A stretch of DNA of 52,807 nucleotides from an uncultured Clostridia bacterium (lineage in GTDB: Bacteria > Bacillota > Clostridia > Oscillospirales > Acutalibacteraceae): positions 1 through 52,807 of the forward strand of contig CANARN010000011.1 in assembly GCA_947364045.1 (NCBI GenBank), given 5' to 3'. The notes beneath the pieces are model-generated. The model searched no databases, had not been told where the DNA came from, and was given only the letters and a program-made list of their open reading frames with translations. Both the position numbers and the translations under genes were made by a program. Shown in pieces: positions 15,958 through 24,377 of the stretch (its first letter is position 1; each line of letters begins with the position of its first letter).

Positions 15958-16200
15958 TCATTCTGCTTTTTTTAATTGCTTGAATACCTGATTGCCGTAA
16001 ACCGCTGTTCCCGTTATCAAAACGCCCTGAATTACAGATTGAGCATTAAAGCCCATAACTGCAACAGCGCCCGTTATGCCGAAGAAGAGCAAAATAAGCG
16101 GGATATATTTATCGGGTATTTTGGGAAAGCCTTTAATAATCATTCCGATAACATTAAGCATAGGTATCAGAATAAGCGCATTTTCCGTTATATACTGCAT
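15958..16200 (-). CDS. Phage-type holin
   Basis: The product has 80 residues, with two or three hydrophobic segments (about 7-25, 33-50, 52-70) and a short charged tail ending QLKKAE. Size, topology and position last in a lysis cassette fit the phage holins of Gram-positive hosts (Hol44/phage_holin_5 type), which open the membrane for the endolysin. The start is the ATG about 9 bases after AAAGGAG; a longer in-frame version starting at 16248 would overlap the upstream gene and lacks a ribosome site. Confidence 0.8.
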   Translation of the reverse strand: MQYITENALILIPMLNVIGMIIKGFPKIPDKYIPLILLFFGITGAVAVMGFNAQSVIQGVLITGTAVYGNQVFKQLKKAE

Positions 16201-16217
16201 CAATTTTTTCTCCTTTA

Positions 16218-16472
16218 TCAAAAAATAAAGCTCATCATCGCTCCGCATACGGCAGAAATAACCGCGACTATAAGCTTATCCCAAAACTGTACGGGACGTT
16301 TTTTAAGCAATTCAAGACCGTCCTTTAATTCTCCGAGGGATGCCAGAACAATGTCGAGCTTTGTGGTGCTTCGCACTTGTTCAAGGGTTATGGCATTTAA
16401 ATTTCCCGTCAGTTCTTTAGCCTGCGCCTCCAGCTTAGAAACACGAAGCTCCAAAGACTCAAACTCGTTCAA
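16218..16472 (-). CDS. XhlA-like hemolysin/holin-associated protein
   Basis: The product has 84 residues: a coiled-coil N-terminal part (about 1-60, SLELRVSKLEAQAKEL and heptad-like leucines), then KKRPVQFWDKL and one C-terminal membrane segment (about 66-84). This is the layout of XhlA (PF10779), which works with a holin and a lysin in the defective Bacillus prophage PBSX. It begins 4 bases after the endolysin stop and is followed 17 bases later by the holin gene. Confidence 0.82.
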   Translation of the reverse strand: MNEFESLELRVSKLEAQAKELTGNLNAITLEQVRSTTKLDIVLASLGELKDGLELLKKRPVQFWDKLIVAVISAVCGAMMSFIF

Positions 16473-16476
16473 TTCA

Positions 16477-17346
16477 TCACCCTAAATCCTTTCGTTCCAC
16501 AAAGCCCGTTACATATTTGGCAATCGGCACTCGCTCAACGTTTTTCAAAGAATTTGTAATTCTGTATCTTCCGTCAAGATAAATTCCGTCATAAATATAA
16601 TACGTGCCTGAAACCGTATTTGAAACGCGTTCTGTATAAGCGCTTGAATAAAGCTTAGCATTTTTAAGTTCAACCTTTTGACCCGCTTTATAGCCCTTAG
16701 GAGGCTTCGGCGTTTCTTCTTCCTTTCCGTAACCGTTAAGTCCGTTATATTTCATTATAGAAGGATAATTCTTATAAGACTCGTCAAGGTCAACAAACGA
16801 AGCAATGCCGTCTACCTTCCCCTTGGAAGATTTCTGCCATATACCGTACGGTCTTTGAAATGTGGGCTTATCGTTCCACTGGGCAAGCCAAATGTCGTAC
16901 TTTTTGAAAATTTCGTCCGTAAAATTGTTGTTAAGCCAGTAAAGATTTGAATAAATCATTACATAATAGCCGTTCTTTTCCACAGTTTCGCAAAATGCAT
17001 TTGCAATTTCCGAAATTTTCTCTTTACCCAAAGCGCCTATTTTGCTGTCCTCTAAATCGTACGCTATCGGGTATTCAAATTTCTTACCCTTAATAACCGA
17101 CAAACAGTATTCCGCTTCCTTCCGGGCTTCCTCGGGCGTTGTCGCGTAGGCAAAATGATATGCGCCCACATTAACGCCGACGTCCTTTGCATTTTTATAG
17201 TTATACTCGAATTTCAAATCCTTCTGACCGTTAGTACCGCCGAATGAAGAACGTATCATCACAAAATTTATACCTTCATTCTTGACCTTTGACCAGTTAA
17301 TTTCACCCTGCCATTTTGAAACATCTATTCCTCTGTAGGATTCCAT
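16477..17346 (-). CDS. GH25 endolysin (lysozyme) with C-terminal SH3-like wall-binding domain
   Basis: The product has 289 residues. The GH25 muramidase domain covers about 1-195: it opens with RGIDVSKWQGEINW (Asp8) and has the catalytic pair in YDLED (Asp97, Glu99), with DLDESYKNYP near its end. After a short Pro/Lys linker (PKPPKGYKAG) comes an SH3-like domain of about 65 residues (VELKNAKLYSSA onwards). GH25 enzymes cut the MurNAc-GlcNAc bond. There is no signal peptide, so export must rely on the holin, as expected of a phage-type endolysin. It is the third gene of the cassette. Confidence 0.93.
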   Translation of the reverse strand: MESYRGIDVSKWQGEINWSKVKNEGINFVMIRSSFGGTNGQKDLKFEYNYKNAKDVGVNVGAYHFAYATTPEEARKEAEYCLSVIKGKKFEYPIAYDLEDSKIGALGKEKISEIANAFCETVEKNGYYVMIYSNLYWLNNNFTDEIFKKYDIWLAQWNDKPTFQRPYGIWQKSSKGKVDGIASFVDLDESYKNYPSIMKYNGLNGYGKEEETPKPPKGYKAGQKVELKNAKLYSSAYTERVSNTVSGTYYIYDGIYLDGRYRITNSLKNVERVPIAKYVTGFVERKDLG

Positions 17347-17372
17347 AATATCACTCCTTTACTGTATTCTTA

Positions 17373-17615
17373 TTAACATAATATGTCGCTTTCCGAATTA
17401 TCTCTATAATATTTAATGAGATGTTCGGAATTTGTTTTAAGTTCTCTTGAAATTTCATAAAGCACATTAAGTGAACGCCTTAATTCTGCAATTTCAGGCT
17501 CGCCGCCCTCAGCCCTCTTGATTTTTTCTTTGCAAAGCTCAATATTTTGCCGATTAAGGCTTATGTACCCTTTGTATTCCTCTCCAAGCTCTTTCAGAGA
17601 TTTGCTGCTGTTCAA
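17373..17615 (-). CDS. Small coiled-coil protein of the lysis cassette
   Basis: The product has 80 residues if started at the TTG whose bases overlap the preceding stop codon (TTGA, 4-base overlap), with AAAGGGGG 10 bases upstream. A further upstream ATG at 17639 is possible but lies before that ribosome site. The product is almost all helical and highly charged (LKELGEEYKGYISLN, IAELRRSLNVLYEISRELK), with no membrane segment. I do not recognise it. Its coupling to the regulator and position just before the endolysin suggest a cofactor or timing role. Confidence 0.65.
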   Translation of the reverse strand: MNSSKSLKELGEEYKGYISLNRQNIELCKEKIKRAEGGEPEIAELRRSLNVLYEISRELKTNSEHLIKYYRDNSESDILC

Positions 17616-18019
17616 GAAACAGTCGCCCCCTTTACGCATTTTACAAGCTCCTCAGCAGACATTTGAGACGAAAAACCGTCATATTCAAAAATGTATTTAG
17701 TTGCATTTTCTATTTTTTTCAATCCGCTTTTAAGATTTCTGTAAACACTTGAGCGGGAAAGACTGCACATTTCAGATATTGAAAGCGTGTCAAATCCCCT
17801 GTAATAAAAAAGCTTAATAACTGTCTTTTCAGTTTCGTCAAGCTCATTTTCAATTATGCTTCTTACGGTTTTCGCCAAGCTGTTTCTTTTGTTTATAATG
17901 ATGTAGCCCATTGCGCGTTGAACTTCCGACTCATCGGCAAATTCAAGATTTTCTGTTAAAAAGAAATACTCGTTTACCCCTAAAGCTTTAATTTTGCTGT
18001 CGTTTGATGAAACGTACAT
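17612..18019 (-). CDS. HTH regulator, sigma region-4-like or ArpU-like
   Basis: The product has 135 residues. The C-terminal half has ELDETEKTVIKLFYYRGFDT and then a helix-turn-helix (about 78-102, SISEMCSLSRSSVYRNLKSG), the pattern of sigma-70 region 4 and of phage late regulators such as ArpU. No region 2 is visible, so it is not a complete sigma factor. It is the first gene behind the LexA-controlled promoter, with AAGGAGG before its ATG, and it is translationally coupled to the next gene. By analogy with phage late-gene switches or the UviA/TcdR group it may activate the lysis genes; that is inference. Confidence 0.78.
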   Translation of the reverse strand: MYVSSNDSKIKALGVNEYFFLTENLEFADESEVQRAMGYIIINKRNSLAKTVRSIIENELDETEKTVIKLFYYRGFDTLSISEMCSLSRSSVYRNLKSGLKKIENATKYIFEYDGFSSQMSAEELVKCVKGATVS

Positions 18020-18044
18020 TCAAATTCCTCCTTCAAATTCAGAT

Positions 18045-18077
18045 AAAAACAAAAACGCCTCTTTTTTTCAGGCGTTT
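18045..18077 (-). terminator. Intrinsic terminator inside the leader of the lysis cassette
   Basis: Minus strand: stem AAACGCCT/AGGCGTTT (18077-18070 with 18060-18053), followed by TTGTTTTT. It lies between the promoter and the first start codon, so it must be read through or overcome for expression, which points to attenuation. Confidence 0.75.
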
Positions 18078-18087
18078 AGCTTTTCTT

Positions 18088-18101
18088 CGAACAAATGTTC
18101 G
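18088..18101. promoter_or_regulatory. LexA (SOS) operator
   Basis: CGAACAAATGTTCG matches the Gram-positive LexA box CGAACRNRYGTTYG at every position and is a near-perfect palindrome. It sits just after the -10 box, about +7 to +20, where bound LexA would block transcription. Confidence 0.88.
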
Positions 18102-18114
18102 CTTTACATTTTCT

Positions 18115-18143
18115 ATTGTAGCAGTAAAATTTCACATTGTCAA
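18115..18143 (-). promoter_or_regulatory. Sigma-A promoter of the lysis cassette
   Basis: Minus strand: TTGACA (18143-18138), exactly 17 bases, TACAAT (18120-18115). One of the best consensus promoters in the window. Confidence 0.85.
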
Positions 18144-18181
18144 GAGGAATATGTAAAATAATTATATTTTTCCGAAATTTC

Positions 18182-18216
18182 AAAAAAATAACGGAAGCCA
18201 TCAAGACTTCCGTTAT
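18182..18216 (-). terminator. Intrinsic terminator of the surface-protein gene
   Basis: A perfect 10-base stem (18207-18216 with 18188-18197) followed on the minus strand by a T run. It insulates the lysis cassette from the gene upstream. Confidence 0.85.
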
Positions 18217-18238
18217 ATGTAATAACTATTAAACTTAA

Positions 18239-19273
18239 TTATTCAGCGTCGCTCTTTTTTCTTGTAAGAACTAATGCTGCGCCTGCAACTGCTGCAACTG
18301 CTGCAACTGCTACGAATGATACATCACCTGTGTCGGGAATTGTTGTATCGCCGGGGTCTGAAGGATTGCTGGGATCGCTGGGTTCATCCGGTGTGGGATT
18401 GAACAAATCGCCGATAGAACCGATAATGCCCATGATTGTGTCAAGGAAGCTGCCTGACTCTGAGTTGCCGTTATCCCAAGGAAGAGTGATGTCGCCAAAT
18501 GAGGGGAAATCGCTGCCGCCCTCACCGCCGAAGTTCTTAAAGAAGTCAAGAATTTTCTGAACTGTTTCGTTGTTCTCGATTTCGCCTGCTTCAACTTTTT
18601 CGGAAACTGCCTTTGCAATGTCGGGAATCTGCTTTACAACGATTTTGCCGCTTTCAAGGTCATCGCCGATTTTCTTTGTGATATCTTCAAAAGCTGCGCC
18701 ACTGTTGATTAACTCTGCAAGCTCTTCAGCGTACTGGTCTGCTGTAACCTCAGGCTCTTTATCCTTAGGAAGCATATCTTTAATTGCTTCAAAAACTCCG
18801 CTCAGAATGCCTGAAATATCACCTGTGTTGCCGTCACCGCCGGGATTATCTTTTGCAACTTCGCTTATGATGCTAATTGCGTCGCCGACAGAAACATAAC
18901 CGTCTTTAACAATACCGATAATCTGCTTAACAGCTCCGCTCGTATCTTCGTTCGCAAACATAACTACATAAGTTAAATACAACTTCCATGCTTCTTCCCA
19001 AGTAGCATATTCGCCGCTTTCTTCATTCACATATCCCATTTCATCTATATTGATACGAATATTGATATACTTAGAGAAATTAGCGAAGTCTTCAATTTGC
19101 AATGAGGAAAGATTTATAGCTTTATCCCAATCCTCTTTTGTGCATTCTGCGCCGTTTTTTTCTTTGCCGCACTCGCTCGGGCTGTATATAAGTTCATGGA
19201 AGCCTGCGAATGCCATAACTGACATTGATAAAACCATTGCCAAGGCAATGAGAACTGCAATTACTTTTTTCAT
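18239..19273 (-). CDS. Secreted surface protein with LPxTG-like C-terminal anchor
   Basis: The product has 344 residues. A signal peptide (about 1-24, VIAVLIALAMVLSMSVMAFA) precedes an all-helical, acidic ectodomain (30-270) with repeated 'ELINSG/IVKQIPDIAKAVSEKVE' type helices. Then comes a Pro/Ser/Asp spacer (SDPSNPSDPGD), and a sorting-signal-like end: IPDTGD (312-317), a membrane segment and RKK. This layout fits sortase anchoring with Ile in the first position of LPxTG. The start may be the ATG at 19273 or the GTG two codons earlier, which is nearer the AAAGGA site. I do not recognise the ectodomain. Confidence 0.8.
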   Translation of the reverse strand: MKKVIAVLIALAMVLSMSVMAFAGFHELIYSPSECGKEKNGAECTKEDWDKAINLSSLQIEDFANFSKYINIRINIDEMGYVNEESGEYATWEEAWKLYLTYVVMFANEDTSGAVKQIIGIVKDGYVSVGDAISIISEVAKDNPGGDGNTGDISGILSGVFEAIKDMLPKDKEPEVTADQYAEELAELINSGAAFEDITKKIGDDLESGKIVVKQIPDIAKAVSEKVEAGEIENNETVQKILDFFKNFGGEGGSDFPSFGDITLPWDNGNSESGSFLDTIMGIIGSIGDLFNPTPDEPSDPSNPSDPGDTTIPDTGDVSFVAVAAVAAVAGAALVLTRKKSDAE

Positions 19274-19481
19274 AATCACATTTTCCTTTCGTTTTTGAAT
19301 TTTGCTTTTAAGGTCATACCACCTTTATTCTTCATCATTATACAATACAAAATTTGTAATGTCAACATAAAAATCTAAAAAAAAGCAGACGTTTTTTTAT
19401 CTTTTGAATAATCGCTGTTTATAATTATCGTCATTCAGGGCAAAATATTACTGCCGAAAAATTTTCTGAGGGGGTGTTAAA

Positions 19482-19667
19482 ATGTTCGGTGGCAAATCGA
19501 AAAAAGAAAAAATGATTCTTGCAAGAAAAAAAATGGAAAGGCTCAATAAAGAGCTTGGAAAAATGTGGAACGAGGACGACCCCGATATTCCTTCGGATGT
19601 CAACGGAAGTTATACGGGAATGTCTAAGGACGGCGGTGAACCTCAGCAGGACGCGGACGATTTATAA
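19482..19667 (+). CDS. Small conserved-looking protein upstream of rimP
   Basis: The product has 61 residues: a basic N-terminal helix (KSKKEKMILARKKMERLNKE) and an acidic tail with DDPDIPSDVNGSYTG and ending DADDL. It has no membrane segment or Cys. GAGGGGGTG lies about 8 bases before the ATG, a strong ribosome site. It lies in the same direction as the rimP operon but is separated from it by about 150 bases and a promoter. I do not recognise it; the ribosome site and the strong charge asymmetry argue that it is expressed. Confidence 0.65.
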   Translation: MFGGKSKKEKMILARKKMERLNKELGKMWNEDDPDIPSDVNGSYTGMSKDGGEPQQDADDL

Positions 19668-19713
19668 AAATCGTTTCTATATATAATATTGTATAATTAT
19701 TTATAAAAAAGTA

Positions 19714-19742
19714 TTGATTTATTTATTTTTGTATGGTAATAT
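19714..19742 (+). promoter_or_regulatory. Sigma-A promoter of the rimP-nusA-infB operon
   Basis: TTGATT (19714-19719), 17-base spacer, TAATAT (19737-19742). It gives a leader of about 70 bases. Confidence 0.65.
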
Positions 19743-19769
19743 ATGTAACGTAAGAATATCCGTCGAATT

Positions 19770-19791
19770 GAGAGTGGGGCGACCCGCTCTC
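19770..19791 (+). promoter_or_regulatory. Leader hairpin before rimP with GNRA tetraloop
   Basis: A 9-base stem with one G-U pair (19770-19778 with 19783-19791) closed by a GCGA tetraloop. It has no T tract, so it is not a terminator. It may stabilise the message or bind a protein; a short ribosome site AAGGAG follows. Confidence 0.6.
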
Positions 19792-19819
19792 TTAAATTTA
19801 TAAGGAGCTTTGGAAAAGT

Positions 19820-20299
19820 ATGAAAAAAAACACTGCGGCAGTTGTTTGGGACATTGCGAAGCCCATAGCTGACTCCCTGGGTCTTATTCTTTGGGATGTT
19901 AAATTCTTAAAGGAAGGCGCTAAATGGTATCTGCGAATAACCATCGACAAGGAAGACGGCGTTACTATTGACGACTGTGTTAATATGCACCGCGCTATTG
20001 ACAAGCCGCTTGACGAGGCTGACCCTATAGAGCAAAGCTACAATTTACAGGTACAGTCCCCCGGAATTGAGCGCGAGCTTACAAGAGATTTTCATTTTGA
20101 AGCGTATCTCGGCGAAAATGTTTGGGTAAGGCTTATTAAGCCCTATGAGGGCGTGCGTGATTTCAAGGGAGTTCTTCTCTCTTATGACAGTGAATCAGTA
20201 ACCATTTCTCCGGACGGTGAAACGGAGATAAATATAGAAAAAAAAGAGGCCTCATTTATTAAGGCCGACGATTTTGGAGGTTTTGAAGAAAATGAATAA
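19820..20299 (+). CDS. rimP: Ribosome maturation factor RimP
   Basis: The product has 159 residues with the two-domain RimP layout: an N-terminal alpha/beta domain with LRITIDKEDGVTIDDCVN and the hallmark VQSPGIERELT, then a C-terminal Sm-like barrel (about 90-150). RimP assists 30S subunit assembly. It overlaps nusA by 8 bases and heads the conserved rimP-nusA-rnpM-ylxQ-infB-rbfA operon. Confidence 0.95.
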   Translation: MKKNTAAVVWDIAKPIADSLGLILWDVKFLKEGAKWYLRITIDKEDGVTIDDCVNMHRAIDKPLDEADPIEQSYNLQVQSPGIERELTRDFHFEAYLGENVWVRLIKPYEGVRDFKGVLLSYDSESVTISPDGETEINIEKKEASFIKADDFGGFEENE

Positions 20300-21365
20300 G
20301 GAATTTTTTGAAGCAGTTGCTTTAATGGAAAAGGAAAAAGGTATCTCCGCTGATTACCTTTGCGAAAAAATCGCAGACGCAATAGTAAAAGCGGCAAGAA
20401 AAGACTATAACGGCGCTGACGTTGTATTTTGCGATATTGACGCAGAGCAGCAGCTTTTCAGAGTCTATGTTAAAAAGCCGATTGTAGCCGATGAGGATTA
20501 CGTTGACCCGTTTGCCGAGGCATCAATTGAAGAAGCCAAGCAATATATGGAAAATCCTCAGGTTGACGAGTACTTAGAGTATGACCTTGACACAATGAAA
20601 TTCGGCAGAATTGCGGCGCAGACCGCAAAGCACGTTATCCGTCAGGGTATTAAAGAGGCAGAGAGAGGTCAGGTTATACGCGAGTTCCAATCAAAGAGTC
20701 AGGACCTTGTCAATGCAAAGGTAAGCAGAATTGACCCCGTTAACGGAAATGTAACTCTTGAAATCGGTAACGGCTCGGCAGTTCTTCCGAAATCCGAGCA
20801 AATCCCCGGCGAAGAATTTACCGAGGGCGATTTAATTAAGGTTTACGTTGTTGAGGTTAAGGACACGGACAGAGGTCCGAGAGTTATGATTTCACGCTCT
20901 AAGGCAGGCTTTGTCAAGCGCCTTTTCGAGCAGGAGGTTCCCGAAATATTCGACGGAATTGTTACCGTTAATGCAATTTCTCGTGACGCAGGCAGCCGTA
21001 CAAAAATGGCTGTAAGCTCTAAAGACGCAGATGTTGACCCAATAGGAGCCTGCATAGGACAGAGAGGCGCGCGTGTTAACAAGATTGTTGAAATTCTCGG
21101 AGGAGAAAAGATTGACATTGTAAAATACAGCGAAGACCCTGCCGAATTCATTTCCGCAGCGTTGGCTCCCGCTGACGTTTTAAAGGTTGAAATTACAGAT
21201 GAAGGCTCAGAGGATAAACGGGCTAAAAAATCCTGCACGGTAACCGTTCCCGACAATCAACTCTCACTTGCTATCGGCAATAAGGGTCAGAACGCACGTC
21301 TTGCCGCTCAGCTTACAGGCTGGAACATCGACATTAAGCCCGAAAGCGGATTTTATGAAGGTTAA
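20292..21365 (+). CDS. nusA: Transcription termination/antitermination factor NusA
   Basis: The product has 357 residues: the RNA-polymerase-binding N-terminal domain (1-130), an S1 domain (about 135-200) and two KH domains (about 205-345, GACIGQRGARVNKIVEILGGE and LAIGNKGQNARLAAQLTGW). It lacks the extra acidic repeats of proteobacterial NusA, as is normal for Bacillota. It acts in pausing, intrinsic termination and ribosomal antitermination. The ATG at 20292 follows TTGGAGG by about 11 bases; a TTG at 20274 lies before that site. Confidence 0.96.
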   Translation: MNKEFFEAVALMEKEKGISADYLCEKIADAIVKAARKDYNGADVVFCDIDAEQQLFRVYVKKPIVADEDYVDPFAEASIEEAKQYMENPQVDEYLEYDLDTMKFGRIAAQTAKHVIRQGIKEAERGQVIREFQSKSQDLVNAKVSRIDPVNGNVTLEIGNGSAVLPKSEQIPGEEFTEGDLIKVYVVEVKDTDRGPRVMISRSKAGFVKRLFEQEVPEIFDGIVTVNAISRDAGSRTKMAVSSKDADVDPIGACIGQRGARVNKIVEILGGEKIDIVKYSEDPAEFISAALAPADVLKVEITDEGSEDKRAKKSCTVTVPDNQLSLAIGNKGQNARLAAQLTGWNIDIKPESGFYEG

Positions 21366-21386
21366 TTTAAATCGGAGTGAATCATT

Positions 21387-21656
21387 TTGAAACAGAAAAA
21401 AATTCCTTTGAGAAAATGCAACGGCTGCGGCGAGCAAAAAGACAAACGTGAGCTTGTGCGCATAGTTAAAAATGCCGACGGCGAAATAAGCCTTGACCTT
21501 ACAGGCAAAGCGGCAGGAAGAGGAGCTTACATTTGCCCGGACGCTGAATGTCTTAAAAAAGCACGCAAAGCAAAGCGCATTGACAAAGCTTTTGAATGTG
21601 CCGTACCCTCAGAGGTTTATGACAAATTAGAGGAGCAGCTGAGGCACAATGACTGA
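21387..21656 (+). CDS. rnpM: YlxR/RnpM family RNA-binding protein
   Basis: The product has 89 residues and matches the YlxR family (DUF448): PLRKCNGCGEQKDKRELVRIV, a KAAGRGAYICPD segment with a second Cys, and a basic helix. In Bacillus subtilis the protein was reported to bind RNase P RNA, hence RnpM. The start is a TTG 8 bases after CGGAGTGA. It overlaps the next gene by 8 bases. Confidence 0.92.
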   Translation: MKQKKIPLRKCNGCGEQKDKRELVRIVKNADGEISLDLTGKAAGRGAYICPDAECLKKARKAKRIDKAFECAVPSEVYDKLEEQLRHND

Positions 21657-21969
21657 AAAGAAAATTAAAGGTCTCTTGGGGCTGTGCCGAAGGGCAGGAA
21701 AAATGTCATTGGGGCATGACGCCGCTGTTGCTCAGATAAAAAAACGGAAAGCATTTCTGGCAGTCTGCTGTAAGGATTCGTCGGAAAGACTTATCGCGGA
21801 AATACGTGATGAATGTACTTTCGGCGGGAGAAATATCAGCTTTATAACGACAGAGATTACATCGGACGAAATTTATTTTTATATCGGAGCAAAGCCAAAG
21901 GTTTTTACCGTTGACGACAAAGGCTTTGCCGAAATGCTTATAAGCGATTTAACGGGAGGTAATGAATAA
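21649..21969 (+). CDS. L7Ae-family RNA-binding protein YlxQ
   Basis: The product has 106 residues with the L7Ae/L30e fold signature: [21 protein letters not shown] near the start, [12 protein letters not shown], and a conserved Gly-Lys motif. YlxQ proteins bind kink-turn-type RNA; the physiological target is uncertain. It overlaps both neighbours or nearly so, in the standard gene order before infB. Confidence 0.9.
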   Translation: MTEKKIKGLLGLCRRAGKMSLGHDAAVAQIKKRKAFLAVCCKDSSERLIAEIRDECTFGGRNISFITTEITSDEIYFYIGAKPKVFTVDDKGFAEMLISDLTGGNE

Positions 21970-21970
21970 T

Positions 21971-24364
21971 ATGGCTATTGCAGCAAAAAAATTCAAGGTC
22001 AGTGATCTTGCTAAAAGCTTTGATTTACAAAGCAAGGAAATCATCGAAACACTTTCAAAATTTACCGAGGGCGAAAAGAAATCTTCAACTGCCGTTGAGG
22101 AAAAAGATTTGGACGTTCTTTTTGACCTTATTACAAAAAATCACAGTGTAAACAACTTTGACGCATACTTTTCTTCCGCCGAAGAAAAGCCGAAAAAGGA
22201 AGAAGCTAAAAAGGAACAGAATAAGCCGAATAATAAGCAGAATAAGCCCAATGCGCCGAAAACGCAGAGCGGTAAACAGGAAAAACAGCCTAAAAATGCA
22301 AACGGCAAACCTGCGCCTCAGCAAAATCAGTCCGAAAATAAAGAGAAAAAAGATAAAGAGAACCGCCCCATGCAGTCAAGAACTAAGGGCGAAATCAGAC
22401 GTATTGACACACGAGCCAATTCCTTTGACGCAGAGAAATACAATGAAAAATATGAAAACATTGCACCTGCAAGCTCAGGAAACTCAGACAATCTTGTTAA
22501 GAAGCAGAAGCTTAAACAAAAGTCACAGCAGTATCGCCGTCAGGGTACTCACGGAGGAAAAAGAGAGACCGAAGCAGAGCGCTTAAGAAGAATTGCGGCA
22601 GAGCGCGCAAAGAAGCCACCCGTAATCACAGTAGGCGATGAAATTACAGTAGGCGAGCTTGCCTCCCGCCTTAAAATGACTGCGGCAGAGGTTATTAAAA
22701 AGCTCTTTTCTCTCGGTCAGATGGCGGCAATCAACGATGTTATTGACTATGACACCGCTGAAATTGTAGCAACCGAATTGGGCGCAAAGGTTAACCGTGA
22801 GGTTGTTGTTACTATTGAAGAAAGAATTATCGATGATTCCGAGGACAGTGCAGAAGACCTTATCCCCCGTGACCCCGTTGTTTGCGTTATGGGTCACGTT
22901 GACCACGGTAAAACATCAATTCTTGACGCTATCAGAAATTCCGCCGTTACAGAAACCGAGGCAGGCGGCATTACACAGCACATAGGCGCATACAGAGTTG
23001 ACCTTAACGGTCAGAAGATAACATTTCTTGACACACCCGGTCACGAGGCATTCACATCTATGCGTGCGAGAGGCGCAATGGCAACAGACATTGCCGTTTT
23101 GGTTGTAGCCGCTGACGACGGCATTATGCCGCAGACAGTTGAGGCTATTAACCACGCAAAGGCGGCTGATGTTTCAATTATTGTCGCTATAAACAAAATG
23201 GATAAGCCCGATGCTTCCGTTGATAAAATTATGCAGCAGTTAACCGAATATGAGCTTGTTCCTGAAGAGTGGGGCGGCGATGTTATCTGCGTTCCCGTAT
23301 CTGCAAAAACGCATATGAATATTGACAAGCTGCTTGAAAATATTCTTCTTGTTGCCGAAATGAGAGAGCTTAAAGCAAATCCCAACAGAGCGGCAAAGGG
23401 TATTGTTATTGAAGCGCGTCTTGACAAGGGCAGAGGTCCCGTTGCAACACTTCTTGTTCAGAACGGAACACTTAATGCAGGCGACATAATCGTTGCAGGG
23501 TCTGCCGTGGGCAGAGTACGCGTTATGGTTGACGACAAGCGAAAGAAGCTTAACACGGCAGGGCCTTCCGTTCCCGTTGAAATTATGGGTCTTGACGCAG
23601 TTCCTCAGGGCGGCGACATTTTCAATGCTGTTTCTGACGAAAAGCTTGCCCGCGCACTCGTTGAGCAAAGACGTCAGGCGGCTAAGGAAGAGCAGTTTAA
23701 CCAGTATCAGAAGGTTACTCTCGACAATCTCTTCTCAACAATTAAAGCAGGCGAAATCAAAACTCTCAATATTATTGTTAAGGCAGACGTTCAGGGCTCT
23801 GTTGAGGCTGTCAGACAAAGCCTTGAAAAGCTCACAAACGAAGAGGTTGCCGTTAAGGTTATTCACGGCGGCGTAGGCGCGGTTAACGAATCGGATGTTA
23901 TGCTTGCAAATGCTTCAAATGCTATTATTGTCGGCTTTAACGTACGTCCCGACCCCGTTGCAACGGAAATTGCAGAGCGTGACGGCGTTGATATGAGAAT
24001 GTACCGCATTATTTACGATTGCATTGAAGAAATTGAGGACGCTATTAAGGGTATGCTCGCTCCCAAGTTCCGTGACGTTGAGCTTGGCAGAGTTGAGGTA
24101 AGAAATGTATTCAAGCTCTCCTCCGCAGGAACAATTGCAGGCAGCTACGTGCTTTCCGGTAAGGTTACAAGAAATGCGCGAATCCGCGTTGTACGTGACG
24201 GTATCGTTATTATCGATGACGCTATTTCATCGCTCAAGCGCTTTAAAGATGACGTTAAGGAAGTAGCTTCCGGCTATGAATGCGGAATAGGACTCGAAAA
24301 ATTCAATGACATTAAAGAGGGCGACATTTTAGAAGCCTTCATTACCGAAGAATATAAGGATTGA
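21971..24364 (+). CDS. infB: Translation initiation factor IF-2
   Basis: The product has 797 residues. After a short N-terminal helical domain (1-60) comes a long, low-complexity Lys/Gln/Asn-rich linker (about 65-215), a second IF2-N domain (about 220-275), and the GTPase: GHVDHGKT at 308-315, DTPGHEAF and NKMD. Domains II-IV follow to the C-terminus. IF-2 brings initiator tRNA to the ribosome. The ATG at 21971 is 11 bases from GGGAGG; the ATG at 21962 is only 2 bases away and would be a poor start. Confidence 0.97.
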   Translation: MAIAAKKFKVSDLAKSFDLQSKEIIETLSKFTEGEKKSSTAVEEKDLDVLFDLITKNHSVNNFDAYFSSAEEKPKKEEAKKEQNKPNNKQNKPNAPKTQSGKQEKQPKNANGKPAPQQNQSENKEKKDKENRPMQSRTKGEIRRIDTRANSFDAEKYNEKYENIAPASSGNSDNLVKKQKLKQKSQQYRRQGTHGGKRETEAERLRRIAAERAKKPPVITVGDEITVGELASRLKMTAAEVIKKLFSLGQMAAINDVIDYDTAEIVATELGAKVNREVVVTIEERIIDDSEDSAEDLIPRDPVVCVMGHVDHGKTSILDAIRNSAVTETEAGGITQHIGAYRVDLNGQKITFLDTPGHEAFTSMRARGAMATDIAVLVVAADDGIMPQTVEAINHAKAADVSIIVAINKMDKPDASVDKIMQQLTEYELVPEEWGGDVICVPVSAKTHMNIDKLLENILLVAEMRELKANPNRAAKGIVIEARLDKGRGPVATLLVQNGTLNAGDIIVAGSAVGRVRVMVDDKRKKLNTAGPSVPVEIMGLDAVPQGGDIFNAVSDEKLARALVEQRRQAAKEEQFNQYQKVTLDNLFSTIKAGEIKTLNIIVKADVQGSVEAVRQSLEKLTNEEVAVKVIHGGVGAVNESDVMLANASNAIIVGFNVRPDPVATEIAERDGVDMRMYRIIYDCIEEIEDAIKGMLAPKFRDVELGRVEVRNVFKLSSAGTIAGSYVLSGKVTRNARIRVVRDGIVIIDDAISSLKRFKDDVKEVASGYECGIGLEKFNDIKEGDILEAFITEEYKD

Positions 24365-24377
24365 TAAGAGGTATTTT

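Noticed and set aside
15958-18019. An intact prophage
   Set aside because: No integrase, structural, packaging or replication gene occurs on either side; the flanks are ordinary chromosomal genes.
17612-18019. A full sigma factor such as TcdR or UviA
   Set aside because: Only a region-4-like helix-turn-helix is visible; no region 2 core is found in 135 residues, so the call is kept as a regulator.
22085-22324. Minus-strand frame inside infB
   Set aside because: It is the antisense of the Lys/Gln-rich linker of IF-2 and has no ribosome site.
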